DNA of 52,818 nucleotides from Kineosporia sp. R_H_3. Lineage in GTDB: Bacteria; Actinomycetota; Actinomycetes; Actinomycetales; Kineosporiaceae. This document shows, one piece after another, positions 7,686-15,400 of the stretch. The stretch covers positions 8,052-60,869 of the forward strand of contig NZ_MWLL01000176.1 of assembly GCF_002198675.1 (NCBI RefSeq). Reading direction: 5' to 3'. The notes under the pieces were generated by a model. The model saw nothing but the letters and a program-made list of their open reading frames with translations. It had not been told where the DNA came from and did not search any database. Numbering within the stretch: position 1 is the first letter of the stretch; each line of letters starts with the position of its first letter. A program made the translations under genes and the position numbers.

Positions 7686-8381
7686 ATGGTGGAGGAGAAG
7701 GTGGCGGGCGGCGCGGTCCGCCCCGTCCGCGACCTCGCCCTCCCGCCGGGAGCGGCCTGGTTCCACCTCGCGACCGCGGTCGTCACGACGGCGGCGCTCG
7801 TCCTGCAGTTCGTGCTCACGACGACGACGACCGGGCAGCCGCTCCCGGTGCGCTGGCTGCGGCTCGCGAGCTACTTCACGATCCAGAGCAACCTGCTCGT
7901 CGCGGTGGCGGCGTGGGCGCTGTGGCTGCGCCCGGCCCGCGGGGTGCGGCTGCTCTTCAAGGTCGTCCGGCTCGACGGGCTGGTCGGCATCACCGTGACC
8001 GGGCTGGTCTACGTCGTCGTGCTCCGCCCGACCGTCGACCTCGACGGCTGGTGGGCCGTGGCCGACACGCTGCTGCACTACGTCGTCCCGCTGCTCGCCG
8101 TCGTCGGCTGGGCGGTCTACGGGCCGCGCCGCCGCACCGACCGCAGGGTCGTCCTGCTCGCCCTCGTCTGGCCGGTCGCCTGGTTCGCGTGGACGCTCGC
8201 GCACGGTGCGGTCGCCGGGTTCTACCCGTACCCGTTCGTCGACGTCGACGACCTCGGGTACGGCAGCGTGCTCGGCAACGCCGCGCTCGTCACGGCGCTG
8301 CTGCTCGCGGCCGCGGCCGCTTACCTCTGGGCGGACCGGTGGCTCGACGCGCGGGCCCGCCGGCCGCGGTGGATCGCCTGA
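7686..8381 (+). CDS. Pr6Pr-family membrane protein
   Basis: 231 aa, six predicted membrane segments. The N-terminal part AAWFHLATAVVTTAALVLQFVL, then RLASYFTIQSNLLVAVAAWAL, then DTLLHYVVPLLAVVGW and FYPYPFVDVDDLGYGSVLGNAAL are hallmarks of the actinobacterial Pr6Pr/FAR-17a-like membrane family. The conserved TIQSN and LHY residues lie within membrane helices. Function is unknown. ATG 7686 has TATCGT (7673-7678) 7 nt upstream and no Shine-Dalgarno, so it is probably leaderless. The YbaK-type gene follows after 2 nt and the UPF0303 gene overlaps that one, so the three probably form one operon. Confidence 0.78.
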   Translation: MVEEKVAGGAVRPVRDLALPPGAAWFHLATAVVTTAALVLQFVLTTTTTGQPLPVRWLRLASYFTIQSNLLVAVAAWALWLRPARGVRLLFKVVRLDGLVGITVTGLVYVVVLRPTVDLDGWWAVADTLLHYVVPLLAVVGWAVYGPRRRTDRRVVLLALVWPVAWFAWTLAHGAVAGFYPYPFVDVDDLGYGSVLGNAALVTALLLAAAAAYLWADRWLDARARRPRWIA

Positions 8382-8383
8382 CC

Positions 8384-8869
8384 ATGGACGCGCACCCGGT
8401 CTCCCGCGCCGTCGCCGCGGTCGAGGCGCTCGGCCTGCCGCACCGCGTCGTCCGGCACGGCCCGGTGCGCAGCCTCGCGGAGGCCGCGGCGGCCCGCGGT
8501 GTGGAGCCCGCCGACGTCGTCAAGACCCTCGTCGTCCGTCGTGGCGAGGGCGACTACCTGTTCGTCCTCGTCCCGGGCGACCGGACGATCTCCTGGCCGA
8601 AGCTGCGCGCCCTGCTCGGCGTCCAGCGGATGTCGATGCCGGACGCCGAGACCGCCAAGGCCGCGACCGGCTACGCACGTGGCACGATCACCCCGTTCGG
8701 CTCGAGCACCGCCTGGCCGGTCGTCGCCGACGAGCGGCTCGTCGGCCGCGAGGTGACCCTCGGGGGCGGCGTGAACAACACGGCGATCGCCATCGACGCG
8801 GGCGTGGCGATCGCGGCCCTGCAGGCGACCGTCGCCGACGTCACCGACCCCGAGAAGGAGCCCTCGTGA
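8384..8869 (+). CDS. YbaK/EbsC-family aminoacyl-tRNA deacylase
   Basis: 161 aa, the usual length for the YbaK/prolyl-tRNA-deacylase fold. Visible landmarks are the N-terminal helix and RSLAEAAAARGVEPADVVKTLVVR, with the Lys of VVKTL at the catalytic position of the fold. Then YLFVLVPGDRTISWPKLR, GYARGTITPFG (the GxxxGxxxPFG loop of the family) and the final NNTAIAIDA. Relatives hydrolyse mischarged Cys-tRNA(Pro) or Ala-tRNA(Pro); the substrate here is not predictable. ATG 8384 lies 2 nt after the preceding stop, and the stop overlaps the next start (GTGA). Confidence 0.85.
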   Translation: MDAHPVSRAVAAVEALGLPHRVVRHGPVRSLAEAAAARGVEPADVVKTLVVRRGEGDYLFVLVPGDRTISWPKLRALLGVQRMSMPDAETAKAATGYARGTITPFGSSTAWPVVADERLVGREVTLGGGVNNTAIAIDAGVAIAALQATVADVTDPEKEPS

Positions 8870-9360
8870 GCCAGACCCAGGCCGACGCCGTCGCCCTGCT
8901 GCCGGAGCTCGTCGCGCAGGAGGCCGACCTGCGCTTCCCGCGGTTCGACGAGGACGTCGCCTGGGCCCTCGGCGTCCGGCTCACCGAGGCCGCCCGCGCG
9001 GCCGGCCTGCCCGTCGTCGTCTCGGTGCGGCGCAACGGCCAGCGCCTCTTCCACGCCGCGCTCCCGGGCACGTCCGCCGACAACGACGCCTGGATCGACC
9101 GCAAGTGCCGGGTCGTCGACCGGTTCTCCAAGAGCTCGTACCGGGTCGGGACCGAGTGCCGGGTCCGCGGGCAGAGCTTCGAGGAGGTGTTCCGGCTCGA
9201 CGCCGACACCTACGCCGCGCACGGCGGGGCCTTCCCGGTGAACGTCGTCGGGGTCGGCGTCGTCGGCACCGTCGCCGTGAGCGGCCTGCCCCAGGCCGAC
9301 GACCACGCGTTCGTCGTCGAGCAGCTGCGGCACTACCTGACGACGGTCTCCGAGGGCTGA
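8866..9360 (+). CDS. UPF0303 / haem-degrading-domain (HbpS-like) protein
   Basis: 164 aa. The sequence shows the UPF0303 pattern: LRFPRFDEDVAWALGVRL, GLPVVVSVRRNGQRLFHAALPGTSADNDAWIDRK, VVDRFSKSSYRVG, and GGAFPVNVVGVGVVGTVAVSGLPQADDHAFVVEQL. The fold belongs to the HbpS/GlcG (DUF336) group, some of which bind or degrade haem; whether this one does is unknown. It starts at GTG 8866 with a 4-nt overlap of the YbaK-type stop, so translation is probably coupled. Its 3' end overlaps the convergent MFS gene by 28 bp. Confidence 0.85.
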   Translation: MSQTQADAVALLPELVAQEADLRFPRFDEDVAWALGVRLTEAARAAGLPVVVSVRRNGQRLFHAALPGTSADNDAWIDRKCRVVDRFSKSSYRVGTECRVRGQSFEEVFRLDADTYAAHGGAFPVNVVGVGVVGTVAVSGLPQADDHAFVVEQLRHYLTTVSEG

Positions 9361-10640
9361 GCGGGCTCCGACGACGGCTCTGCGGGCGGTGCGGGCGCCC
9401 GCTCCATCTGCCGCCAGACCGGGAGGACGAACGGGGCCAGCGTCGCGAGCAGGTAGACCAGGCCCGCGACGACGAGTGCGGGCCGCAGGCCGAGGTGGGC
9501 CACCCCGAGCCCGCCGGCGAGCGCCCCGACCGGGATCCCTGCGAACGCGAGCGCACCGACCGCGCCGAGCACCCGGGCCTGCAGGTGCCGGGGGACCCGC
9601 TCGTACTCCACCGCGCCGAGGATCGGGTTGATCCCACCGGCGCCGACCCCGGCGAGGAAGCTCAGGGCGACGACGGGCACCGGGCTCGCGAACGCCGCCA
9701 TCGCGAGCAGTCGCGGGGCGCCGGCCACGAGGAAGCACCACGCGAAGGTCCGGCGCCGCGACAGCCGCGGCGAGATCCACGTGAAGACGACGTTGCCGAG
9801 GACGGCGCCCGCCCCGAGCGCGCCGAACAGCAGGCCGAGGGTCACCGGGCTGCCCGTGACGTCCTGGGCCCAGACCGGTGCGAGGACGCTCGCGACCGCC
9901 TGGTCGACGAGGTTCGTCACGAGCACCAGCGTCGCGATGCCGAGCAGCAGCCGGTCACCCGCGAGGTGCCGGAACCCCTCGCTGAGACCGTGCAGGTAGC
10001 CCCGGACGGACGGTTCGTCGTCGGGGCCGGACGACGCCCCGCGGCCCGGTGCCGCGCTCCGCGGGACGAGCGTCACGACGAGCAGGGCCGACACGACGAA
10101 CGTCGCGGCGTCGACGACGAGCACCGCCGGTGCGGACCAGAAGGCGACGAGGACGCCGGCCAGCGGCGCGCCGACCATGCCGGCGAGCCGGTTGACCCCG
10201 TCGGACAGGCCCGCGCCGCGCTCCATCGGGGCGCCGGCCCGCTCCGTCACCCCCGGGACCATGACGTAGCGCGAGGTGTCGCCCGCGCCGCGGACGGCCC
10301 CCGCGACGGCGACGAGCGCGCACAGCGGCGCGAAGGACAGCCCGACGGTGAGGTGCAGCAGGGGGACGAGCGCGACCGCGACGGCGGCGGCGAGGTCGGT
10401 CGCCACGGACAGGCGCCACGCGCCGACCCGGTCGACGAGGGGACCGCCGAGCCCCTGGACGAGCACGTACGGAGCCATCTCGGCGAAGGCGACGACGCCG
10501 GTCCGCGTCGCGCTGCCGGTCGTCACGAGGACGAACCACGGGATTGCGAGCATCGACATCCGGCTGCCGAGGATCGACACCCCCTCGGCGGTGAGGAGCC
10601 CGACGAGCCCGCGCCACGACCGGTCGGCCACCGTGCTCAC
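9333..10640 (-). CDS. MFS transporter, drug-efflux type
   Basis: 435 aa with about 12 hydrophobic segments. The first loop motif after helix 2 appears as GGPLVDRVGAWRLSVATDL (MFS motif A equivalent GxLaDrxGrk), and the N-terminus EGVSILGSRMSMLAIPWFVLVTTGSATRTGVVAFAEM is typical of MFS_3/enterobactin-exporter-like proteins. It probably exports a small toxic compound or metabolite across the membrane by proton antiport; the substrate is unknown. GTG 10640 overlaps the stop of the regulator gene (GTGA), so the two are translated together. The regulator presumably controls both from the operator at 11304-11333. Confidence 0.87.
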   Translation of the reverse strand: MSTVADRSWRGLVGLLTAEGVSILGSRMSMLAIPWFVLVTTGSATRTGVVAFAEMAPYVLVQGLGGPLVDRVGAWRLSVATDLAAAVAVALVPLLHLTVGLSFAPLCALVAVAGAVRGAGDTSRYVMVPGVTERAGAPMERGAGLSDGVNRLAGMVGAPLAGVLVAFWSAPAVLVVDAATFVVSALLVVTLVPRSAAPGRGASSGPDDEPSVRGYLHGLSEGFRHLAGDRLLLGIATLVLVTNLVDQAVASVLAPVWAQDVTGSPVTLGLLFGALGAGAVLGNVVFTWISPRLSRRRTFAWCFLVAGAPRLLAMAAFASPVPVVALSFLAGVGAGGINPILGAVEYERVPRHLQARVLGAVGALAFAGIPVGALAGGLGVAHLGLRPALVVAGLVYLLATLAPFVLPVWRQMERAPAPPAEPSSEPAQPSETVVR

Positions 10641-11287
10641 CCGTCGGCCCCCGCCGGGTGCGGCCGGGCCGGCACGTGCGGCAGGACGTTGACCTGGACC
10701 GCCACCCGCTGCGTCCCGGCCGGCGCCTCGTCCCGGCGGTCGGGGTCGTCGTCGCGGTAGCGCCCGACGACGGCCTCGAGGTCGGCGGCGAGGGCGAGCG
10801 CCTCGTCGAGGGTGAGGCGCAGGGCGTAGTCGTTGAGGGTGAAGGCGCGCTGCCAGCCCGCCCCGAGGTCGTCGTCCAGCGTCGGCAGCGCGCTGATCGT
10901 GGCGCCGATCTGCCGGGCGTACCCGTCGGCGACCACGCGCAGGTACTGGTCGCCGACGGCGAGCAGCTCCTCACGGACGTCGTCGTCGGCCGCCGCGAGG
11001 GTCGCCCCGTCCGGGCCGTCGAAGGACGTCATCCGGTGCGCCGCCCGCCACCAGCGGTCCCGGCCGTTGCCGCGGGCGGCGTCCTCGAGGACGAGCCCGT
11101 GCCGCTCGAGCTGGCGCAGGTGGTAGCTCGTCGTCCCGGTCGACTCGCCGGTCAGCGCCGCGAGGCCGGTGGCGGTCGCCGGCCCCTCGGCCCGCAGGAG
11201 CCCGAGCAGGCGCAGGCGCAGCGGGTGGGCGAGGGCGCGCAGGGCGCGCGGGTCCGGTCGGACGACATCGTCGGGTCGGTCGGTCAT
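10637..11287 (-). CDS. Winged-helix (ArsR/HTH_20-type) transcription regulator
   Basis: 216 aa. The DNA-binding domain (about residues 12-85) reads RALAHPLRLRLLGLLRAEGPATATGLAALTGESTGTTSYHLRQLERHGLV, the classic helix-turn-helix with recognition helix TTSYHLRQLERHG, followed by a wing RDRWWRA. The C-terminal 120 residues are helical and acidic and probably form the dimer/ligand domain seen in actinobacterial regulators paired with MFS pumps. It starts at ATG 11287 with TAGGGT (11294-11299) 6 nt upstream (leaderless). Two overlapping palindromes sit directly upstream of that hexamer, implying autorepression relieved by the pump's substrate (inference). Confidence 0.87.
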   Translation of the reverse strand: MTDRPDDVVRPDPRALRALAHPLRLRLLGLLRAEGPATATGLAALTGESTGTTSYHLRQLERHGLVLEDAARGNGRDRWWRAAHRMTSFDGPDGATLAAADDDVREELLAVGDQYLRVVADGYARQIGATISALPTLDDDLGAGWQRAFTLNDYALRLTLDEALALAADLEAVVGRYRDDDPDRRDEAPAGTQRVAVQVNVLPHVPARPHPAGADG

Positions 11288-11293
11288 GGGTCG

Positions 11294-11333
11294 ACCCTAG
11301 ACCGCGAAGAATTCTTTGCAAAGAGTTCTTTGC
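11294..11333 (-). promoter_or_regulatory. Leaderless promoter with two overlapping palindromic operators
   Basis: The -10 hexamer TAGGGT is at 11294-11299 (minus strand). Just upstream are GCGAAGAATTCTTTGC (11304-11319) and GCAAAGAGTTCTTTGC (11318-11333), two near-perfect palindromes sharing two bases, with centres 14 bp apart. This A/T-rich stretch stands out sharply from its surroundings. The placement over the spacer and -35 implies repression by the adjacent winged-helix regulator. Confidence 0.8.
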
Positions 11334-11467
11334 AGAGAAGTCGCGGGGGATCGCCGTGAACGTCCGGGGCGTCCCGCGCGTTGACCGTCCGGGGATGGCA
11401 GGCTGAGGCCTGCCGCAACCGTCGCGGTGGTCCGCCGGGGCGGCCAGGAACCGGAGGGGCAACGCCT

Positions 11468-14323
11468 GTGCGCCGCCGCACCATCGGCATCACCGCAGCC
11501 ACGGCGGCCGTCCTCGTCGCCGTCGCGGGCGCTCTCGTCGCGACGTCCGGCGACGCGACGGCCGGGGTCCGCGAGCAGACCTACCGCGTCGACGGCGTCC
11601 CGGAGCCCGGCGACGCCGCGCCGGTGACGCTCGACGTCAGCGTCTTCACCCCGCCGGCGGACGGCGAGGGGTCCGGACGGCGCTACCCGGCGGTGCTGCT
11701 CGCGCACGGCTTCGGCGGCAGCAAGGCCGACCTCGCGGACGACGCACGCACGCTGGCCGGCCACGGCTACGTGGCCGTCACCTACACCGCGCGCGGCTTC
11801 GGGGCCAGCGGCGGGCGGATCCACCTCGACGCCCCCGACTTCGAGGTCGCCGACGCGCAGAAGATCCTCGACGCGCTCGCGACCCGGCCCGACGTCCTTC
11901 TCGACGCCCCCGGCGACCCGCGCGTCGGCGTCGCGGGCGGCTCGTACGGCGGGGCGCTCTCGATCCTGCTCGCCGGGCTCGACCGCCGGGTCGACGCGAT
12001 CGCCCCGCAGATCACGTGGAACGACCTGCGGCAGGCGCTCTTCCCGCAGTTCGCCGTCGACGCCGCGGGCGGGCAGGCCACCCCGGCCGCCGTCACGCCC
12101 GTCGCACCGGCCGGGGTCTTCAAGCGGGCCTGGGCCGGGGTGTTCTTCTCGCCGTCCGGGTCCGGGCTCTCGGGCGGTGCCGCCGGCCTGCTGCCGGGTG
12201 CCGCGCCGTCCGGCGCCGCTGCGCCCGCCGCGACGGACGACGGCCCGACCGCGGTCCTCGCCGCGAACGCCTGCGGCCGGTTCGCCGCGGACCTGTGCGC
12301 CCTGTACTCCGAGGCCGCCCGCACCGGCCGGCCGACGACGGCGATGCTCGACCTGCTGTGGCGGTCCAGCCCGGCCCGGGTCACGAAGGACGTCACCGCG
12401 CCGACGCTGCTGGTCCAGGGCCAGGCGGACTCGCTCTTCCCGCTCTCCGAGGGCGACGCCAATGCCCGCGCGATCGCCGCCACCGGCACCCCGCTCAAGG
12501 TCGTCTGGGAGGCCGGCGGCCACGACGGCGGCGTCGACGAGTCGCAGCGGCTGCGCGACCTCACGCTCGCGTGGTTCGACCGCTACGTGAAGAAGGACGG
12601 CTCGGCCCCCGACACCCGGTTCGAGGTCACGGTGCCGGACGCCGTCGTCTCGAGCATCGACAGCAACCCGGCGCCCCAGGTGCGGATCGCCCCGGCCGAG
12701 CCGGGCGTCACCGCGGCGGGGCCGGTGCCCGTCGTCCGGCTGCCGCTCACCGGCGGGCCGCAGGTCGTCCAGGCGCCGCCCGGAGGCTCGCCCGCCGCGC
12801 TGACCGCCCTGCCCGGGGTCGGCGGCGCGCTCACCGGTGCCCTCGGCTCCGTCGGCGCCGGTTCCGCGCTCTCGGCCCTGCCCGGCCAGGTCGCGGCGTT
12901 CGAGACCGCACCGGTCGAGCGGGCAGGCACCGTCGTCGGCGGCGGCCGGATCGCCCTGCGGGTCACGACGGCCGCGCCCGACGCGACGTTGTTCGTCGGG
13001 CTCTACGACGTGGCGCCCGGCGGCGCGGCGACGCTGCCGCGCGGGCTCGTGTCCCCGGTCCGGCTCGAGCTGCGCGCCGCGGGCGAGCGGGGCCCGGAGC
13101 CCACGTCGACGAGCCGTGACGTCACGGTCGCCCTGCCCGCCGTCGTCACCGACCTCGCCGTCGGCCACCGGCTGCGGGTCGTCGTCTCGACGACGGACCA
13201 GGGCTACGCGCTCCCCGCCGACGGCCGGGCCTACGAGGTCGCGCTCGCCGGCGACAGCACCCTCACCGTGCCGGTCCTCGACGCCGAGGTCGTCGGCGGC
13301 GGGCTGCGCCCGCTGCTGCCGTGGGCCCTGGGGCTCGTCGGTCTCATGGCGGCCGCGGTCCTCGTGGTCACCGTCGGCGTCCGGCGCGGACGGCGGGACA
13401 CCGGTCCCGACCCCGACCTCGCCGAGGTGCCGCTCGCCGTCCGCGACCTCGGCAAGGCCTACGGCGACGGGTTCCGGGCCGTGTCCGACCTGTCGTTCAC
13501 CGTCGAGCAGGGCCGCGTGCTCGGTCTGCTCGGCCCGAACGGGGCCGGCAAGACGACGACGCTGCGGATGCTCATGGGGCTCATCGCCCCGACCGAGGGC
13601 GAGATCCGGGTGTTCGGCGAGCCGATCCGGTTCGGGGCGCCGGTGCTGTCGAGGGTGGGCGCGTTCGTCGAGGGGCCAGGTTTCCTGCCGCACCTGTCCG
13701 GCCTGGAGAACCTGCACCTGTACTGGGCCGCGACGGGCCGTCCCGCCGAGGACGCCCGGTTCGACGAGGCGCTCGAGGTCGCCGGTCTCGGGAACGACGT
13801 GCAGCGCCGGGTCCGCACGTACAGCCAGGGCATGCGCCAGCGGCTCGCGATCGCGCAGGCGATGCTCGGCCTGCCGGACCTGCTCGTCCTCGACGAGCCG
13901 ACGAACGGCCTCGACCCGCCGCAGATCCGCGAGATGCGCGAGGTACTCGGCCGGTACGCCGCCACCGGGCGCACCGTCGTCGTGTCGAGCCACCTGCTCG
14001 CCGAGGTGGAGCAGACCTGCTCGCACGTCGTCGTCATGCACCAGGGCCGGCTCGTCTTCGAGGGCACGGTCGCCGACCTCGTCGGCTCGGCGACCGTCGT
14101 CGTCGTGGACGTCGACGACCCGCAGCGCGCGGCCCGGGTCGCGGCCTCCGTCGAGGGCGCCCAGGACGTCGGGACGACGCCGACCGGCATCGTCCTGCGG
14201 CTCGTCGGGACGCCGCGCGGCGCGCTCGTCGCGGCACTCGTCGCCGCCGGGCTGCAGGTGGAGCGGGTCGCGCCGCAGCGCGGGCTCGAAGAGGCGTTCC
14301 TCGCCCTCGTGGGCGAGAGCTGA
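11468..14323 (+). CDS. Fusion of extracytoplasmic S15-type alpha/beta-hydrolase and ABC-transporter ATPase
   Basis: 951 aa. Order: signal anchor (about 6-27); alpha/beta-hydrolase of the Xaa-Pro dipeptidyl-peptidase/CocE type (about 40-390) with GGSYGG (Ser159), Asp321 (QADSLFP) and His352 (GGHDGG); a beta-rich region ending near 610 that resembles the C-terminal domain of that family; a second membrane helix (about 616-638); then a complete ABC ATPase with Walker A GPNGAGKTT (689-697), signature YSQGMRQR near 785 and Walker B LLVLDEP (805-811). Two helices place the hydrolase outside and the ATPase inside. The next gene is the cognate permease, 13 nt downstream. The system may process an exported or sensed peptide/ester and couple it to export; the substrate is unknown. 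GTG 11468 has GGAGGGG 8-9 nt upstream. Confidence 0.88.
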   Translation: MRRRTIGITAATAAVLVAVAGALVATSGDATAGVREQTYRVDGVPEPGDAAPVTLDVSVFTPPADGEGSGRRYPAVLLAHGFGGSKADLADDARTLAGHGYVAVTYTARGFGASGGRIHLDAPDFEVADAQKILDALATRPDVLLDAPGDPRVGVAGGSYGGALSILLAGLDRRVDAIAPQITWNDLRQALFPQFAVDAAGGQATPAAVTPVAPAGVFKRAWAGVFFSPSGSGLSGGAAGLLPGAAPSGAAAPAATDDGPTAVLAANACGRFAADLCALYSEAARTGRPTTAMLDLLWRSSPARVTKDVTAPTLLVQGQADSLFPLSEGDANARAIAATGTPLKVVWEAGGHDGGVDESQRLRDLTLAWFDRYVKKDGSAPDTRFEVTVPDAVVSSIDSNPAPQVRIAPAEPGVTAAGPVPVVRLPLTGGPQVVQAPPGGSPAALTALPGVGGALTGALGSVGAGSALSALPGQVAAFETAPVERAGTVVGGGRIALRVTTAAPDATLFVGLYDVAPGGAATLPRGLVSPVRLELRAAGERGPEPTSTSRDVTVALPAVVTDLAVGHRLRVVVSTTDQGYALPADGRAYEVALAGDSTLTVPVLDAEVVGGGLRPLLPWALGLVGLMAAAVLVVTVGVRRGRRDTGPDPDLAEVPLAVRDLGKAYGDGFRAVSDLSFTVEQGRVLGLLGPNGAGKTTTLRMLMGLIAPTEGEIRVFGEPIRFGAPVLSRVGAFVEGPGFLPHLSGLENLHLYWAATGRPAEDARFDEALEVAGLGNDVQRRVRTYSQGMRQRLAIAQAMLGLPDLLVLDEPTNGLDPPQIREMREVLGRYAATGRTVVVSSHLLAEVEQTCSHVVVMHQGRLVFEGTVADLVGSATVVVVDVDDPQRAARVAASVEGAQDVGTTPTGIVLRLVGTPRGALVAALVAAGLQVERVAPQRGLEEAFLALVGES

Positions 14324-14336
14324 GGGGGAGTCACCG

Positions 14337-15242
14337 ATGCCCAGCCGTGGCACCCACGAAGGCCTTGACCACGTCGAGGCGCCCCCGCCCGGGCACGGCG
14401 CCGACGGTGCCGCCGGCGGCTACGCGTCGCGGCGGACGCTGCCGTTCCTCGTCGAGGTGCGACGCCAGCTCACCCGGCGCCGCACCCAGCTGACCCTGGG
14501 GTTCCTCGTCGTCCTGCCGTTCCTGCTCGTCGCGGCCTTCAAGGCCGGTGACCCGGAGCCGGGGCGCGGCGCCCCGGGTCTCGTCGACGTCGCCACGGCG
14601 GGCGCGGGCAACTTCACCCTCTTCACGCTCTTCGTCGCGACGGGCTTCCTGCTCGTCGTCGTCTTCGCGCTCTTCGCCGGGGACACCGTGGCGAGCGAGG
14701 CGAGCTGGTCGAGCCTGCGCTACCTGCTCGCCTCGCCCGTGCCGCGGGCGCACCTGCTGACCCGCAAGCTCCTCGTCGCGCTCGCGTACTCGTTCTTCGC
14801 GCTCGCCCTCCTGCCCGCCGTCGCCTACCTCGCCGGGGGGCTGTTCTTCGGCTGGGGGCCGGTGACGACCCCGCTCGGGACCTCGCTGCCGACGTCGGAG
14901 GCGCTGCCCCGGCTGCTCGTCATCGTCGGCTACCTCGCCGTGACGCTCGTCTTCGTCTCCACGCTCGGGTTCGTCATCGGCGTGTGGACCGACGCCCCGC
15001 TCGGGGCCGTCGGCGGCGCCGTCCTGCTCGTCATCGTCTCGAACATCCTCGACGCCGTCACCGCGCTGGGCCGCTGGCGCGAGGTGCTCCCCACGCACTA
15101 CTCGTACGCCTGGACCGACGCCCTCGGGCCCACGGTGGCGTGGGAGTCGATGGCCCGCGGTGCGATGTGGTCGCTGGCCTACTCGACGGTCCTCCTGGCA
15201 GCGGCCTGGTGGCACTTCCTCCGCAAGGACGTCGTCAGCTGA
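14337..15242 (+). CDS. ABC transporter permease (ABC-2 type)
   Basis: 301 aa. A cytoplasmic N-terminal tail (about 45 residues) precedes six hydrophobic segments, with the layout of ABC-2 permeases: TM1 followed by a large external loop, TM2 FVATGFLLVVVFALFAG, the amphipathic cytoplasmic EASWSSLRYLLASPVPRAHLLTRKLL, then TM3-6. The phrase SLRYLLASPVPR-LLTRK is the conserved coupling region of this family. It begins 13 nt after the hydrolase-ATPase gene, so it almost certainly forms the transporter with that ATPase domain. Homologues export drugs, lantibiotics or lipids; direction and substrate are inferred. Confidence 0.87.
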   Translation: MPSRGTHEGLDHVEAPPPGHGADGAAGGYASRRTLPFLVEVRRQLTRRRTQLTLGFLVVLPFLLVAAFKAGDPEPGRGAPGLVDVATAGAGNFTLFTLFVATGFLLVVVFALFAGDTVASEASWSSLRYLLASPVPRAHLLTRKLLVALAYSFFALALLPAVAYLAGGLFFGWGPVTTPLGTSLPTSEALPRLLVIVGYLAVTLVFVSTLGFVIGVWTDAPLGAVGGAVLLVIVSNILDAVTALGRWREVLPTHYSYAWTDALGPTVAWESMARGAMWSLAYSTVLLAAAWWHFLRKDVVS

Positions 15243-15294
15243 CGGGTCCCGTACCGGACGAAGTCGTGTTTGGTGACGATCTCGCCGAAGACCT

Positions 15295-15312
15295 TCCGCC
15301 GCGGTAGGCGGA
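15295..15312 (+). terminator. Weak hairpin after the permease gene
   Basis: TCCGCC and GGCGGA form a 6-bp stem around a 6-nt loop 52 nt after the permease stop. It is a plausible but weak terminator before the subtilase gene. Confidence 0.3.
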
Positions 15313-15400
15313 GTGCCATCATCACCCGAGGTCATCAGGGCGTTCGGGCGGGCGCACCTGGCCCGTTGACGCCTGCCCGGCACAGCGATCAGGAGTCGCG

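Noticed and set aside
11297-14353. Long minus-strand open frame opposite the hydrolase-ABC fusion
   Set aside because: Shadow frame; the fusion's catalytic and ATPase motifs lie on the plus strand.
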